Source: Rhodopirellula bahusiensis
GTDB lineage: Bacteria; Planctomycetota; Planctomycetia; Pirellulales; Pirellulaceae
DNA: 64,000 nt
Assembly: GCF_002727185.1 (NCBI RefSeq)
Contig: NZ_NIZW01000004.1
Coordinates: forward strand, 248,001 to 312,000
Direction of reading: 5' to 3'
Positions within the stretch are counted from its first letter, which is position 1. Each line of letters opens with the position of its first letter. The translations under genes and the position numbers were made by a program. Positions 15,001 to 21,378 of this stretch are shown here, piece by piece. The notes beneath the pieces are model-generated. The model saw nothing but the letters and a program-made list of their open reading frames with translations. It was not told where the DNA came from and searched no databases.

Positions 15001-17928
15001 GACGTTCGCTTCACCGTGAAGACGCTGTCCTTCCTGGATGATGAGTTGCAAGACTTCTTCATCGATGGTCCTGAGATCAGCGACAATGGCGTCCTGACCT
15101 TCCAACCTCAAGCGGATGTCTACGGCACGTTTGAGTTCGAAGTGGTCCTGACCGAAATCCTGCCTGGATCGAATCAGCAAGAGAACAGCACGCGAGGTGA
15201 CCTGCGATCCTCTCTGCCGGTCACGCTGACCATTGATGTTCAACCGGTCAATGACCGCCCATTCATCAAACCGGAATTCAGCGCACCTGGAACAAACCCA
15301 CTGGACTTCTCGTTGTCAGAAGACGGCACATTCGACGTGCTGGTCAACGGCGACGGAACTTCACCTGGATTGCTGGACGTGTTCGACGTTGGACCGGCCA
15401 ACGAGTTGGCTGACAACACCCCAGGCGGCAACCAAACGCTGTCGTTGACCACGCCAATCCCCGTGACCACGGCAGAAGGCGGCACGCTGCAAAGTGTGAC
15501 CGAAAACGGTGTCATCACTCGATTCACCTACACGCCTCGAGCCAACTTTGTCGGCACGGATAGCTTCATCTACACCGTCACTGACGACGGCGTCACCGTC
15601 CCGGTCGGCAACAACGGCCAACCGATCAACGAACCTCGTATCGCGTCGGGAACAGTCACGTTCGAAGTCTTCGCAGTCAACGACGCACCTCAATTCAGCG
15701 GTGCCGGCGATGTGACCAGCAATGAAGACCAAAACGATGGCGGCGGTCGCGGAAGTGTGGTGATTGAAAACTGGGCCACTAACGTTCAAGCCGGACCTCC
15801 CGGAGCGGACGATGAAATCGGCACCAATGCGGGTGGTCAACCACTTGAGTTCGAGATCATTCAAACCTCGAACAACCCTGAACTGTTTGACGTCGCACCA
15901 ACTGCCTCGATCGATTCCGAAGGCAATGCGACTCTGACGTACGTGACTGCGGAAGACCTCAACGGATCAGCCACCTTCACGGTGCAGTTGTTCGATGAAG
16001 GACCAAACGATGCCGGCAATGGCGACATCAATGCGTCCACGATCCGAACGTTCACCATCACGGTGGACCCGGTCAACGACGCTCCGACCTTCACCGCTGG
16101 ACCAACCGTTCGAGTTCAAGAAGACCGTGGCCCATACACCACTCAGTGGGCAACGAACATCTCACCTGGACCGATCGACGAATCCAACCAATCGGTTTCG
16201 TTCGAGGTCTCGACCGTTAACTCCGCCGACACCGCATTGTTCACTCAAGATGGACAACCTGCGATCTCGCCGGATGGCATCCTGACCTTCACACCTGCAC
16301 TCAACGCCAATGGTGCGGTTGACTTGCAAGTCGTTGCTCGTGACAGCGAAGGATTGGCCGGAACGCCGATCACTCTGCGAGTGAACATCCAACCGGTCAA
16401 TGACTTCCCCGCACCAGCACCGGATAGCTTCACGACCGATGAAGACACCATCCGTGTCATCAGTGCGGCTGAATTGCTGGCCAACGATGTTGATGTCGAC
16501 TTGAACGACACCGACCCTGACGAGTTGCAAATCGTGATGAGCTCACCGCAGTTTTCACTGCGAGGTGCATTGGTGACCTTCGATCCAGTCACGCAAACGA
16601 TCACGTATGACCCAACCGTCTCGAGCGAACTACAAGGGCTGAAACCAAGCTCCGCGCCGCTTAACGATTCGTTCAGCTACGCGGTTGCCGACCGGGCCGG
16701 TGCCAGTGCGACACCGATCCGAACCAGCAACTCGGTTTTGGTCAGCGTCAGTGTCACTGGTGTCAACGATGGTCCCGTGACCGAGCCCGATGTCCCAACT
16801 TTGCAAAGCCCCGGCAGCACCGTCATCCGGGTCTTGGACAACGATGTGGATGTCGATGGCGTCATCGACCCAAGCTCGCTGACCGTGACCAAGCAACCGG
16901 CGTTCGGTAGTGTGTCGATTGATCCTGTCGAAGGAACGATCACTTACACCCCGTTCACGAACTTCCCGGGCAACGATGAGTTCCGCTACATCGTCGCAGA
17001 CGACGAAGGAGCCTTCAGCACGGAAGAAACCGTCACGATCAGCCCCAACGCTGCACCGGTCGGTCGCGACAGTGTTCGCTCAGGCTTCCTGAACGAAGCG
17101 ATCACGATCGACATCAGCAACAACTTCACTGATGCGGATGGATTGGACTTCAGCTCGATTCAGATCGAACGCCAACCATTGGCGGGTGAAGTTCAGAACG
17201 TCGGTGATGGAACGCTGCGATATATCCCGGCGGCTGGCTACACGGGTCGCGACTCGTTCGATTACTCGATCGCTGACTCCGAAGGTCGTCGCAGTGGCCT
17301 GGCCACCGTGTCCCTGCAGGTTGTCATCAGTCGTCTCCAAAACCCAGATATGAACACCGACGTCAACGACGACGGCGAAGTCTCGGCGTTGGATGCACTG
17401 CTGATCATCAACCATCTCAACCGCTTCTCGTCTTTCCCATCGGACTACACACCGACTGTGGACGAAGACTTGGATGTGTCGCAAGGAGACAACGGTCGAC
17501 CAAGTGCCTCGCAACCGGGACGTTACTACGACGTCAGTGGAGACCTTCGCATCAGTTCGCTGGATGCTCTGCAGGTCATCAATGAACTGAACCGACGTGA
17601 CTCTGGCGGAAACGAAAGCGAACCGTTGGGTGAACCCATCGTGGCTTCGGCCAACGTTGAAGTGACCGGAGACGGTGTCGCGGCAGCGGTATCGACGTCC
17701 AATGTCAGCACGAACGGTTCGGCCTCGCCAGCCTCCGGTGAACCTTTGATCGAAGTCCTGTTCGAAAGTGACAAGGTCGTTGGACAAAGTTCGGCAGACG
17801 TGGGCGACGATGTTCTCGACAGCATCGCCTCGGCCAACTCCGATGGTGAAGAAGGCTCATCAAGCAGTGGTGAACGCAGCAAATCGCTGCAATCGGCGGT
17901 GGACGCCGCCATGGCGAAACTGCTGTAA
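1..17928 (+). CDS. Giant secreted adhesin-like protein with cadherin-like repeats, GEVED and dockerin domains (5' partial)
   Basis: The frame is open from the first base, so the true N-terminus lies upstream; at least 5974 codons are visible. From N to C (residues counted from the GTG at 4): PPC-like beta-sandwich stretches at about 135-285 (DVYRFTATGG) and again near 395; a family of roughly 90-residue repeats at about 1205-1740, 2690-3000 and 3975-4480, each with a GE/GD-xI-T/V-D-xxG pattern and an FEF/VEF strand; a parallel beta-helix-like stretch rich in NN and GI turns at about 2310-2465; a GEVED domain at about 3400-3480 (WIDFDRNGVF, GGEVEDYL); then about eleven cadherin-like/Ig-like repeats marked by VNDAP or VNDRP to about 5690; and a type I dockerin at about 5780-5866 with two EF-hand-like DxNxDG/DVSGD segments. 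The dockerin predicts binding to a cohesin partner on the cell surface. The low-complexity Ser/Gly tail shows no PEP-CTERM or LPXTG signal. Role in adhesion or cell-surface architecture is inferred. Confidence 0.85.
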   Translation, partial: DVGQSLVVKFGPNGTLVGSGRPLDITDRIGGTLQVIGTPGNPVVLTSLNDVTVGAGYTPDGRALLQTAANATDPAAGDWQGLQLEAYVNDRNVAYVLENERALASDITINATPDDAQVIGDLAEHEYAGDENERLGFNVRGTLATPQDQDVYRFTATGGTELFIDIDETSFGLDTVVELINVNEDVVASSNNSFSELTDAEVSTTDQTKLYANPNLPNGVSVDDVRPLYQLGTGSVESPNALDAGFRVVLPGDTQRDNTYYVRVRTLNQKTDGQYQLSLRLRETDETAGSTVQLADIRYATDAIAVTGAPLHSPLAGDVGEEVRYIDPTPANRNSGDEQTLETENNRLGFTTGNAQTVGNLLTSDRGSLVITGEIGNIDSTNLDVRIEDVDVYRVDLFAQQISPDVFDSENRFVTTTFDIDYADALGRVNSTISVYNAAGQLILHSRDSNIADDQGSPLNGVDMSNLDAGSAGVLDAYIGPVQLPEGTYYVAVSGEVAVPESLDQFFNPDSANPLTRLMPINSVRRIAEDRLEVSSTIADGDEFRSIESRFLDYTAEAPIVEPIFDSASVVPYSFDDIRLFVSLDGSISGNNNSVLVSVNPFNGQVDRLIGQSGQPTGDLAIRRDGELFSYSLGPQSGPENNGNVGNFLNISPFDGAASNVGDDGVSYLRNNQAGADLEADPNAQLDINAMAFQAGPTGTSINTSAVSDNERFFLVGERDNNGRGEIPDELTRNILYQAVASNGQITSLGSTDTDAHRNFDGTIPYRPFYGTTSADVEHGVIDTGFIYDTGGDGGDITGLAYIPGGLGNQTLLATTDLGGIHSFNPNDTIPAPQDNVELTGYNRVIQTTYYGRVVADSNHTGAPFDFTTGEQYPVFESMTFGPQTVENGRLQQIVFAATDDGWLYALQLDGQSIKPANVFYNGRSAIEMQFSSGLSVGDGAREVTGIAFSNLQNNPWHITTDRRDDDGHGLFFDDSQTRIDTTGGASLYYGFEVTSDAADNTIARADGDALGQIAPGGSQGSVVSRPFDLSEINPADKPTLYFSYFIDVEADDDYTRTRDQSDSFRVFGAGDDGEWKLLATNNNYRELAFYDEYDYFNETGVVVQEIFDDGNDWRQARIDVSPLAGSENVQIRFDFSTSGSMRTHFGSINVSGTAGKNLVDGEVISFLDNDIFTDFSVAIQDPDLFDAYTSLNSLQYSYLYETVLGRDVVFPSGADLEIGDQIAVTGPNGPTIITFTTAPSSTPKPLNEVIFDVGMTADDVARAVVASVDTSLAPYFESDGKVSFRGASDVLVDANIAAGQSNPTDIDTTATRVIVPTEATFEVGEQILVTGPDGIVTTLTYTNVDNSIPPNTFVAGEIYVDPFDTKQAIAAKIVEQLPTNTQAYVDSSGDIVFLDPNTDADFIAAPTAITIVEEAANEARIEVQIPNGASIADGEQITFVDTDGASYTIQFADSGLPDLIGDQIIPFSDDNAGTAGSTLARRILQDLPTNFSAVVNGNTLSVAANSVTPSSGTTSITVAPVTETDVIWDFNIPSGDLLHHGEEITIFGGFQTTTITFVREGLSVANPGEIQIYFNRLSTPDELGSDIVLALNEISNNFQAYLDQNADGFRLAGNVAFAFLDSATTATTLAESSIETYAIPITLPKGSEIIPGESFTVFRKDDPFSLNSQTYTFVTTPPANQFEIFYDVNDTADALARRVVAAIDSELQGVIVNEREVHLLNAKSVELSDTDSLVVSFATVVNPDVNAPFDTRPTPIQVTVNQTGNEVAEQMRKAFAEGFGRMASVATGFDEIAASDQYPIYGGDTIRLYNAMATDIGSYGVSQMETFVGTSMPGDEFGTGESSAYATNQIRTAGAATNQVEGVYIDDIIIGLAERGEMVVNAPVNNTNYVFDPAILPDSHPQSVQPERQNETLVGPYSLEIRTADDYGVPQDYDPINLVLNEQISSGRSFDSNDRLADGAVTLIAPAGFTLIDVGTSLDSTVTESDTFVLDDGTRQLTFEFDSILDSNGVETGNVRVPFDPSGTDPADVARAIRDAINSPQVQNVLAITAATSDSAEQGVSSSSRVELFGNAITLNPSGGRFIKMDLVAEETSAGIATSRRIAVVDHDEDTVDYVNFFDQLAQSSVTGFVNGDVDTFVGIGKIGDAVNLGVSPNNIVDDLIVLPSDPLNDTDSVRIYLSAGQSIDIDVDSLGFTKAGDALELPVISVLNAGANFDINANFLGLSGFVPTTAPGETIGGAFLNFTAPTNGFYDVVVSNSAVFGGAPISVTDQQFGEYQLTIRPNADASARVPDRDVLMVDYQFGITDVNRTDDQGQIIISSNFISNSANYGISATLGDRGQGNTTNGATQDTLPGSARLLRNENPTGLIPGAVIINNVVSNSGTGGILFGGGTFDDGESPAPNLFGRIVNNTVVNTGGGDGITVDGRANPTLLNNVISGFDVGIQVDTTTSGNTVVGGNAFHENGTDSTLPIASSSIVIADGTALFQDPSRSLYIPVENSPVIDSSFASLPDRNSFFNTVKNPVGISASPIIAPAFDAYGQPRVDGQSSGSGGAGANVFIDRGALDRADDGRPVALLINPFDADGVEAAAQNVTSGDTDPGSSFVRLTNTEQTVEFFEIQLVDPSGTGPDPDTITVDSVLLTENGRRLLPDRDFTFGYSANSRTIRLTPLAGLWRQDAVYEITLNNQPRIAFDTVSGDQISDGDQVTVVDAAGRPTVFEFESGISVTVPQTSTLTILDVTSGFNDRDVFTITAPDGTSQSFEINLTGSTAAGNVAVELAGVGNIADIRDQILAAINSVHAGSGQTHAQRLDLAPVAIGFDSIQLGTLSGHTVTLGTGGSTVAGMELNGTTDGVESGQSFLYTNNGTTVEFVFDDSNSFVETETMRQVPIARTSTPDEIAQAIVTAVGDVTLGLDSAQVTGDGSVLLGGLASDVLDITNSQLSRSGMPGVTESLSLTVPAGQTGADVDGTTFTLDVGGVATTFRFTTDASLTSPDRLILIGGGDDAAALATKAAAVVSAVYPDELAPVVSGNSIKLNEASSIVPAGEVRTVTTISPETSGLVVSGISGGAVPVEFLPSATFSEASVAATLQRTILNANLGLEIFAPGGGTLLIDGANAVTAQFTRDGVVDVTGLSIPAVSDLAGNPVRETRVNDETRFTIIMPEVRFDFGDAPASYATLLESPLNSSIPGNGARHAVISDGTSIQLGSSIDTEADGTPSNSATNDVIGDDVTIPISASSAAVSVSLSTDTDIIDIEITSMPTVRDTITLVVGPQSFTFEFLDAATNPSPGNIPVLFNTGNSLREIEIALLTAIRPQLDFTGGGVDALTHPTNAEGIRVRAIDDEDGVSIVRFDDGLNFFRVFGEPGAGGQVLTSLNADQVLGFLNPFDEAGTDIAVDVVGGGLLNGWIDFDRNGVFDDDEHVLSNVPVTTGTNIVNVTTPLTVGGLPFDTWARFRVNDAGNIGPDGVAIGGEVEDYLVSVLPIPLPEPEPRSYTAFEDATLDVDASQGLISAANRAGQLLPVRYFVVDEPTNGTLEIDTDAGDDLSGSFRYVPDPDFYGIDTFTYRLSTQQNLGNIDCDVDAGDPPVCGTVTVNVVPENDAPGATDQSFVMVEATATNGGSPLTISAAELIAGSTPDADAQFNLGSSTDVQDEPNQTVFVHSITAGGTTINKDNRFAEASTPEGGKLTATFNPTNEWITEITYTPAADFNSDNGTVAGGLSVDAFTFTLIDNGISELPSDLETNLNASLSQAERDVLGIANGVRDQFDAIGPISQPATARIRVTPQNDAPVLAADYVGLTDANGNANTDYTGFFTGAVPTPTEDTVLVFPTAYLTRNDMAGPTDATDENSGTNNNDAPVVVTAVALVDPTQGTLTLDPNTNEVTFLPAPDVYGEIEFTYTATDNGINEDTSVGDVSDDTDRGNRNPAGISVTQSATIFVEPVNDAPVAYDRFATTVEDTPLTISDVMLLDGVNVTPSAIVATTSAVTMADADQLRDGETLIVTAGNGRRVVVEFNTTGIASIGSDRVVQFADGETADVLATRLELTLRSLGFGGTVSGATVNFDASGQLSFVAGQNAVVVDSAAGRITVPEGGLIADGEIVTVTDNAGTPTRFAFTKTGSVLVSGAIPVSISDTSTAEEAATALADAMLLAGFGAVETAGTQQEFRVRMDSVASISVNRAGAGLVPDGSDVIVPAGTGIQAGDALIVELLDGTLVVAEFQTGTTLIDPNAVLVQYSMGDTRAEISAALEAALISQSVNAQSVTLTSSQIDTVDIVSVDPTGTAITFNGTDIVLPVIGDLVSGETFSLTDENGVVRRIELNTTGTLTAGNDAVVQYDAAGSIDDVAITLADVLRTLDIGATASGNSVTLLTSNAITESLSPTSIAFSGTNILVPSGDRLIDGERFEITDNAGTTHVVEFNLSGQQTAGANVIVPFTVADSSDIVATTLQEQLRAAGIGALADSSALGVPAGQSLVSLQLVSAIRMGELTDASGMFDNRLGAPFNEDEQSLRIVSFSTPGGNAIEINSVPAGATTATIDSDAGGTYTFTVETIQVAGQDRRYFSGVTFDPAENYNSELPFAARELLLYTVEDDAFTRITSPAQTRQDINAIRRSVNAGTITITVDPVNDAPVFNNDLSTVDVLERDDLSTTTVEDFLTEIFSATSTASDELLSQIVTGFEVRLIADPNGVLASLPVVNYVGGDTEASLTVAPNPDKVGQATFELYPVESGIAPSQIPATTFTVNVRPVNDAPRIRTGLTGDAVPNDPDEAYSISGITDTDGDGFDDQAVIQYTLREDNTQPTGSSDPANAVTTGNYFIPLSRAIPEALVQVGSYQRIGLLDIYTVGADNEDQSLSVGFPTGGPQQLELFDFPDRTVLGGTLTPKFEGNLLIGLEYTPPVDFNNAIDPSTPFDSFEFEVRDDFPGDGETYSSDTGTLVQDRRTSTSIVQLNLNPVNDRPQFVANDLSYEVAEDGAPQRINNFAVGIAAGPPLSAFDEVDFINGQDVRFTVKTLSFLDDELQDFFIDGPEISDNGVLTFQPQADVYGTFEFEVVLTEILPGSNQQENSTRGDLRSSLPVTLTIDVQPVNDRPFIKPEFSAPGTNPLDFSLSEDGTFDVLVNGDGTSPGLLDVFDVGPANELADNTPGGNQTLSLTTPIPVTTAEGGTLQSVTENGVITRFTYTPRANFVGTDSFIYTVTDDGVTVPVGNNGQPINEPRIASGTVTFEVFAVNDAPQFSGAGDVTSNEDQNDGGGRGSVVIENWATNVQAGPPGADDEIGTNAGGQPLEFEIIQTSNNPELFDVAPTASIDSEGNATLTYVTAEDLNGSATFTVQLFDEGPNDAGNGDINASTIRTFTITVDPVNDAPTFTAGPTVRVQEDRGPYTTQWATNISPGPIDESNQSVSFEVSTVNSADTALFTQDGQPAISPDGILTFTPALNANGAVDLQVVARDSEGLAGTPITLRVNIQPVNDFPAPAPDSFTTDEDTIRVISAAELLANDVDVDLNDTDPDELQIVMSSPQFSLRGALVTFDPVTQTITYDPTVSSELQGLKPSSAPLNDSFSYAVADRAGASATPIRTSNSVLVSVSVTGVNDGPVTEPDVPTLQSPGSTVIRVLDNDVDVDGVIDPSSLTVTKQPAFGSVSIDPVEGTITYTPFTNFPGNDEFRYIVADDEGAFSTEETVTISPNAAPVGRDSVRSGFLNEAITIDISNNFTDADGLDFSSIQIERQPLAGEVQNVGDGTLRYIPAAGYTGRDSFDYSIADSEGRRSGLATVSLQVVISRLQNPDMNTDVNDDGEVSALDALLIINHLNRFSSFPSDYTPTVDEDLDVSQGDNGRPSASQPGRYYDVSGDLRISSLDALQVINELNRRDSGGNESEPLGEPIVASANVEVTGDGVAAAVSTSNVSTNGSASPASGEPLIEVLFESDKVVGQSSADVGDDVLDSIASANSDGEEGSSSSGERSKSLQSAVDAAMAKLL

Positions 17929-18000
17929 AGCCCCATCAGCAATGACCTGGCAAACTCGTTGACGTTGACCTCAACGAGCCAATGCCAGACAATGTGTACG

Positions 18001-18040
18001 ACCGGCTGAGATTGGGATTTTCCCGACCTCAGCCGGTTTT
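18001..18040 (+). terminator. Rho-independent terminator after the giant dockerin gene
   Basis: A perfect 10-bp stem, ACCGGCTGAG at 18001-18010 and CTCAGCCGGT at 18028-18037, is followed by a short T run. The 17-base loop holds a nested GGGA/TCCC pair. It sits 72 bases after the stop at 17928 and before proA, so it separates the two units. Confidence 0.75.
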
Positions 18041-18084
18041 CGTATCACGATTCCATTGATTGCCACCTGAACCCATAGGTTCCC

Positions 18085-19389
18085 ATGTCGACCGCTTCCA
18101 CGACCGACACCCAAACCGACGCTCTCCAGTCCGACGACCTCGCCGCACAATGCGTCGACATCGCCCGTCGTGCAAAAGCCGCTTCTCGTTTGCTCGGGAC
18201 CCTGGACACAAACATCAAGGACCAATGGCTCACTGAATCCGCGGACGCATTGATCGAAGCAGCTGACGCGATTGTTGCGGCCAATCAATTGGACCTCGAA
18301 AATGCGCCGAAATATGGACTGACCGACGCGGGAATCGATCGTCTACGCCTGGATGAGGACCGAATCGCCGGAATCGCCACCGGTCTTCGTGAAATCGCAG
18401 GGCTCAACGATCCAATCGGCGAAGTCCTGGATGGCTTTGCTCGGCCGGGCGGGATGCGTATCGAAAAGCGTCGCGTGCCCCTGGGCGTCGTTTTCTTCAT
18501 CTACGAAAGTCGTCCCAATGTGACTGCCGATGCGGCTGGGATCTGCGTCAAAAGCGGAAATGCGGTGATTCTTCGCGGTGGAAAAGAAGCTGCACACAGC
18601 AGCCGCGCGATCATGGATGTCTTGCACGAAGTCGGCCGTCGCGTCGGTATTCCTGATGACGCGGTTCAGCTAGTTGGAACGACCGATCGCGCCGCGGTGG
18701 GCCATTTCCTCCAACAGGCCGACAACATCGACGTCACGATTCCTCGAGGCGGAGAAAACCTGATCCGTCGCGTCGCCGCCGAAGCCACCATGCCGGTCAT
18801 CAAGCATTACGACGGCAATTGCCACGTCTACGTCGATGAGTCCGCGGACATCGAGATGGCGGTCGACATCATCGAAAACGCGAAATGCCAGCGAATGGGT
18901 GTCTGCAACGCTTGCGAATCGCTGCTGATTCACCAATCCATCGCCGCGGAAGCTCTTCCTGCGATCGCGAAACGCTTGGCCAGTCGCGGTGTTGAGATGC
19001 GGGTCGATGAGAGAGCCGCTTCCCACGTGACCGGCGGTATCCCTGCGACGGAAGCCGATTTCGGTGCCGAATTCCTGGGTCCGCAAATCAGCATCGCTGT
19101 CGTGGATTCGCTGGATGCCGCTGGCGACCATATCAATCACTATGGATCGGGGCACACCGACGCGATTGTCACCAACAACCTGGCTGCGGCCGAGCGGTTC
19201 ACCGCTTTGGTGGACAGTTCTGCGGTGATGGTCAACGCCAGCACTCGCTTCAACGACGGCGGAATGTTCGGTTTGGGTGCTGAAATCGGAATTTCCACCG
19301 ATAAGTTTCACGCAAGAGGGCCATGCGGGTTGCGGGAACTGACCAGCTACAAGTACATCGTACGTGGGAACGGTCACATAAGAGGCTGA
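18085..19389 (+). CDS. proA: Gamma-glutamyl phosphate reductase (glutamate-5-semialdehyde dehydrogenase)
   Basis: This enzyme catalyses the NADPH-dependent reduction of gamma-glutamyl phosphate to glutamate-5-semialdehyde, the second step of proline synthesis, in the cytoplasm. The 434-residue length is near the family norm of about 415-430. Family signatures are clear: ESRPNVTADA at about 141-150, SGNAVILRGGKEA near 157-169, the IPRGGENLI stretch near 219, and the catalytic cysteine region MGVCNACESLL, with Cys274 the likely nucleophile. The ATG at 18085 is the first start after the terminator. proB is not in the window. fliM starts 7 bases after the stop, so the two may be co-transcribed although their functions are unrelated. 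Confidence 0.95.
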   Translation: MSTASTTDTQTDALQSDDLAAQCVDIARRAKAASRLLGTLDTNIKDQWLTESADALIEAADAIVAANQLDLENAPKYGLTDAGIDRLRLDEDRIAGIATGLREIAGLNDPIGEVLDGFARPGGMRIEKRRVPLGVVFFIYESRPNVTADAAGICVKSGNAVILRGGKEAAHSSRAIMDVLHEVGRRVGIPDDAVQLVGTTDRAAVGHFLQQADNIDVTIPRGGENLIRRVAAEATMPVIKHYDGNCHVYVDESADIEMAVDIIENAKCQRMGVCNACESLLIHQSIAAEALPAIAKRLASRGVEMRVDERAASHVTGGIPATEADFGAEFLGPQISIAVVDSLDAAGDHINHYGSGHTDAIVTNNLAAAERFTALVDSSAVMVNASTRFNDGGMFGLGAEIGISTDKFHARGPCGLRELTSYKYIVRGNGHIRG

Positions 19390-19396
19390 GGACACG

Positions 19397-20695
19397 ATGT
19401 CCAACGAATCACTGAGTCAAAACCAAGTCGAAAATCTTCTGAAGGCCATGGAAACGGCCGATTTGGACGAGGAAGGTACCGACGCACCCACTGGAAACAA
19501 AGACTCGGCTGATTCCACGCGCACGACCGAAGCCAACAAAGACGCGGCAGTTGGCTCCTCCGCCCCCGCTATTGGGGCAGCCCATCCGTCGGACTCCAAG
19601 CCCTACTCGCCCGGTGTGCCCTCCGGCGCCAGAGTCACCGCCTACGACTTCAAACGCCCCGAACGCGTTGGCAAAGACCAAATGCGGGCGATGCATTCGT
19701 TGCACGAGTCGATCGCTCGGAATTTTGGTGCGTCGATCTCCGGCCTGCTCCGGACGATGATCGAGGTCAAACTACTGAGCGTTGACCAACTCACTTACAG
19801 CGAATTCGTCTTCAGCCTCGACAATCCCAGCTGTTTCAACATCATCCGACCGATGCCTTTGGAAGGTCACTGGGTGCTCGACATCGCACCCGGACTGGCT
19901 TACGCGATCATCGATCGAATGCTCGGAGGCGACCCCGTCCCGGGCGAAACGATCCGCCGGCCGCTCACCGAAATCGAAACACGATTGATGTGCCGCGTCG
20001 TGGAACTGTTCCTGGAACAAATCGTTCCGGCTTGGGAAAATGTGATTCAGCTGGAACCGACAATCCACACCACCGAGAGCAACCCGCAGCTCGCCCAAAT
20101 TGTGCCTCCCAATGAAGTGGCAATCTTGGTGGGATTCGAGGTCCTGCTCGGCAAAAACCGGGGGATGATGAATCTGTGCATCCCCTTCAATTCGATTGAA
20201 AAATACAACGCGAAACTCTCTCGCAATGGTTGGGTTGGCTACGGAAAAGCCAACCCGACACCCAAATCGCGACGAAAGATCGCTGACAGCATTGACGCCG
20301 CCCCCGTGGACGTCGTCGTGACGTTGGCCCGGTCGAAAATCAAAACCAGCGATTTGCTGGATCTCAGCGTTGGTGACATCATTACCACCGAGCAAGCGGC
20401 GAGCTCCGCCTTGGAATTGTCCGTTCAGGACGTCCCGAAATTCGCAGCGGTTGCTGGTGCCTACAAAGGCAAAAAGGCGGTTCAGGTCCAAACGACCATT
20501 GAACAAAAACCGAGCGACGCGGAAGAAGCAGACCCAGAAGAACAATTGGAGAACGACTCCCAAAACTCAGCGGAACCAGAATCCGCTCCCGCTGAGGTGG
20601 AGAACGTCTTGAACTCGGCCCAGGCCAAGAATCAAGCACCACCGCCTAAGCCGATCCCGAAAGCCGAGCCCAAAAAGCCAGCCTCAGCTCAGTAG
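19397..20695 (+). CDS. fliM: Flagellar motor switch protein FliM
   Basis: FliM is part of the cytoplasmic C-ring; it binds CheY-P through its N-terminus and FliG through its middle domain, and it switches rotation direction. The N-terminal LSQNQVENLL helix matches the CheY-binding peptide. It is followed by a charged linker, the YDFKRPERV entry to the middle domain at about 76, and LDNPSCFNIIRPMPLEGHW with the GG-containing DRMLGGDP near 175. The C-terminal SPOA (FliN-like) domain spans roughly 300-365. The protein is 432 residues against about 330-350 for typical FliM. The extra length is an acidic then Pro/Lys-rich tail after about 365. No other flagellar gene lies in the window, and FliN is not adjacent. 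Confidence 0.92.
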   Translation: MSNESLSQNQVENLLKAMETADLDEEGTDAPTGNKDSADSTRTTEANKDAAVGSSAPAIGAAHPSDSKPYSPGVPSGARVTAYDFKRPERVGKDQMRAMHSLHESIARNFGASISGLLRTMIEVKLLSVDQLTYSEFVFSLDNPSCFNIIRPMPLEGHWVLDIAPGLAYAIIDRMLGGDPVPGETIRRPLTEIETRLMCRVVELFLEQIVPAWENVIQLEPTIHTTESNPQLAQIVPPNEVAILVGFEVLLGKNRGMMNLCIPFNSIEKYNAKLSRNGWVGYGKANPTPKSRRKIADSIDAAPVDVVVTLARSKIKTSDLLDLSVGDIITTEQAASSALELSVQDVPKFAAVAGAYKGKKAVQVQTTIEQKPSDAEEADPEEQLENDSQNSAEPESAPAEVENVLNSAQAKNQAPPPKPIPKAEPKKPASAQ

Positions 20696-20699
20696 CTCA

Positions 20700-20719
20700 C
20701 CGCCGCCATCTGACGGCGG
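20700..20719 (+). terminator. Hairpin just after fliM, possible terminator
   Basis: A 6-bp GC stem (CCGCCG at 20700-20705, CGGCGG at 20714-20719, 8-base loop) starts 5 bases after the fliM stop. No T run follows, so it is only a candidate. The convergent zinc-ribbon gene ends at 20777. Confidence 0.4.
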
Positions 20720-20776
20720 GCAATCTGCGGCATGACCGCCCGCCTTGCCGGTGAAATCACGCAGACAACAACCGGT

Positions 20777-21034
20777 TCAATTTTGGCCGGATTGCGACAC
20801 AATCGACGGCGACGTCAATCCGCTCTTCTGCGCGGCAGACTCCGCTCGCTGGAGAGCCGCTTCGACACGGTCGAGCAGCTCGTCTGAAGATTCGCGTGGT
20901 TGAGCCGTGTCGCTCATGCATGCGGTGAACTCAGAACCACAGTGCTGACATGCGACGGTACATCCAAGTAACGATGCGCGAATGTCGATTCGCCGCCCGC
21001 AGGTTGGGCAAGATTGATTGAATCGAATGGACAT
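20777..21034 (-). CDS. Small zinc-ribbon protein
   Basis: This 85-residue protein begins with a short ribbon. CPTCGRRI and CQHCGSEF give two CxxC knuckles about 17 residues apart, the arrangement of a structural zinc site. A polar helical segment rich in Glu, Ala and Arg follows (DELLDRVEAALQRAE) and may form a coiled coil. It is transcribed convergently to fliM. Proteins of this shape are common in planctomycetes and usually have no assigned role; a regulatory or chaperone-like role would be a guess. The ATG at 21034 places the first CxxC at residues 9-12. Confidence 0.7.
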   Translation of the reverse strand: MSIRFNQSCPTCGRRIDIRASLLGCTVACQHCGSEFTACMSDTAQPRESSDELLDRVEAALQRAESAAQKSGLTSPSIVSQSGQN

Positions 21035-21378
21035 GTTTAACCTTTTGACTTCCAGCCACTCGGCTGGCTAAATCCGTTTGACAGGAGGAATACTATCCAC
21101 AAACCCTCTACAACGCAAACTCATTTCACGCAAGCTTCACATCTACGCTCAAGTTGAAACCGTATTAGCGCCGCGATATGGATCAGGCAAGGATCTAAAT
21201 TGACCAAGATCCAGTGAAGACCAATGGCCTAATTCGCCTCGAAACAGTGGACAAAGAAACACCGCCTCAACGCAAAAGCAATGGTTTCCCCTGCTTCCCA
21301 GCCTGGAAGACGGTTATCCTGTAAGGGACCTCACAGCGACGCTTCGACGAATGGATTTTTACGCTCAAGCCGGTTCCT
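21035..21378. other. Intergenic region between divergent genes
   Basis: This 344-base gap lies between the divergently transcribed zinc-ribbon gene and the secreted protein gene at 21379, so promoters for both should be here. A short inverted repeat (CCAGCC 21052-21057, GGCTGG 21062-21067) lies in the presumed leader of the zinc-ribbon gene. No convincing -35/-10 pair, tRNA or small ORF was seen. Confidence 0.5.

Noticed and set aside
13975-15243. Long minus-strand open frame of 422 codons opposite the dockerin giant
   Set aside because: It is antisense to a strong coding frame, has Arg/Asp-rich composition typical of a shadow frame in GC-rich DNA, and shows no domain.
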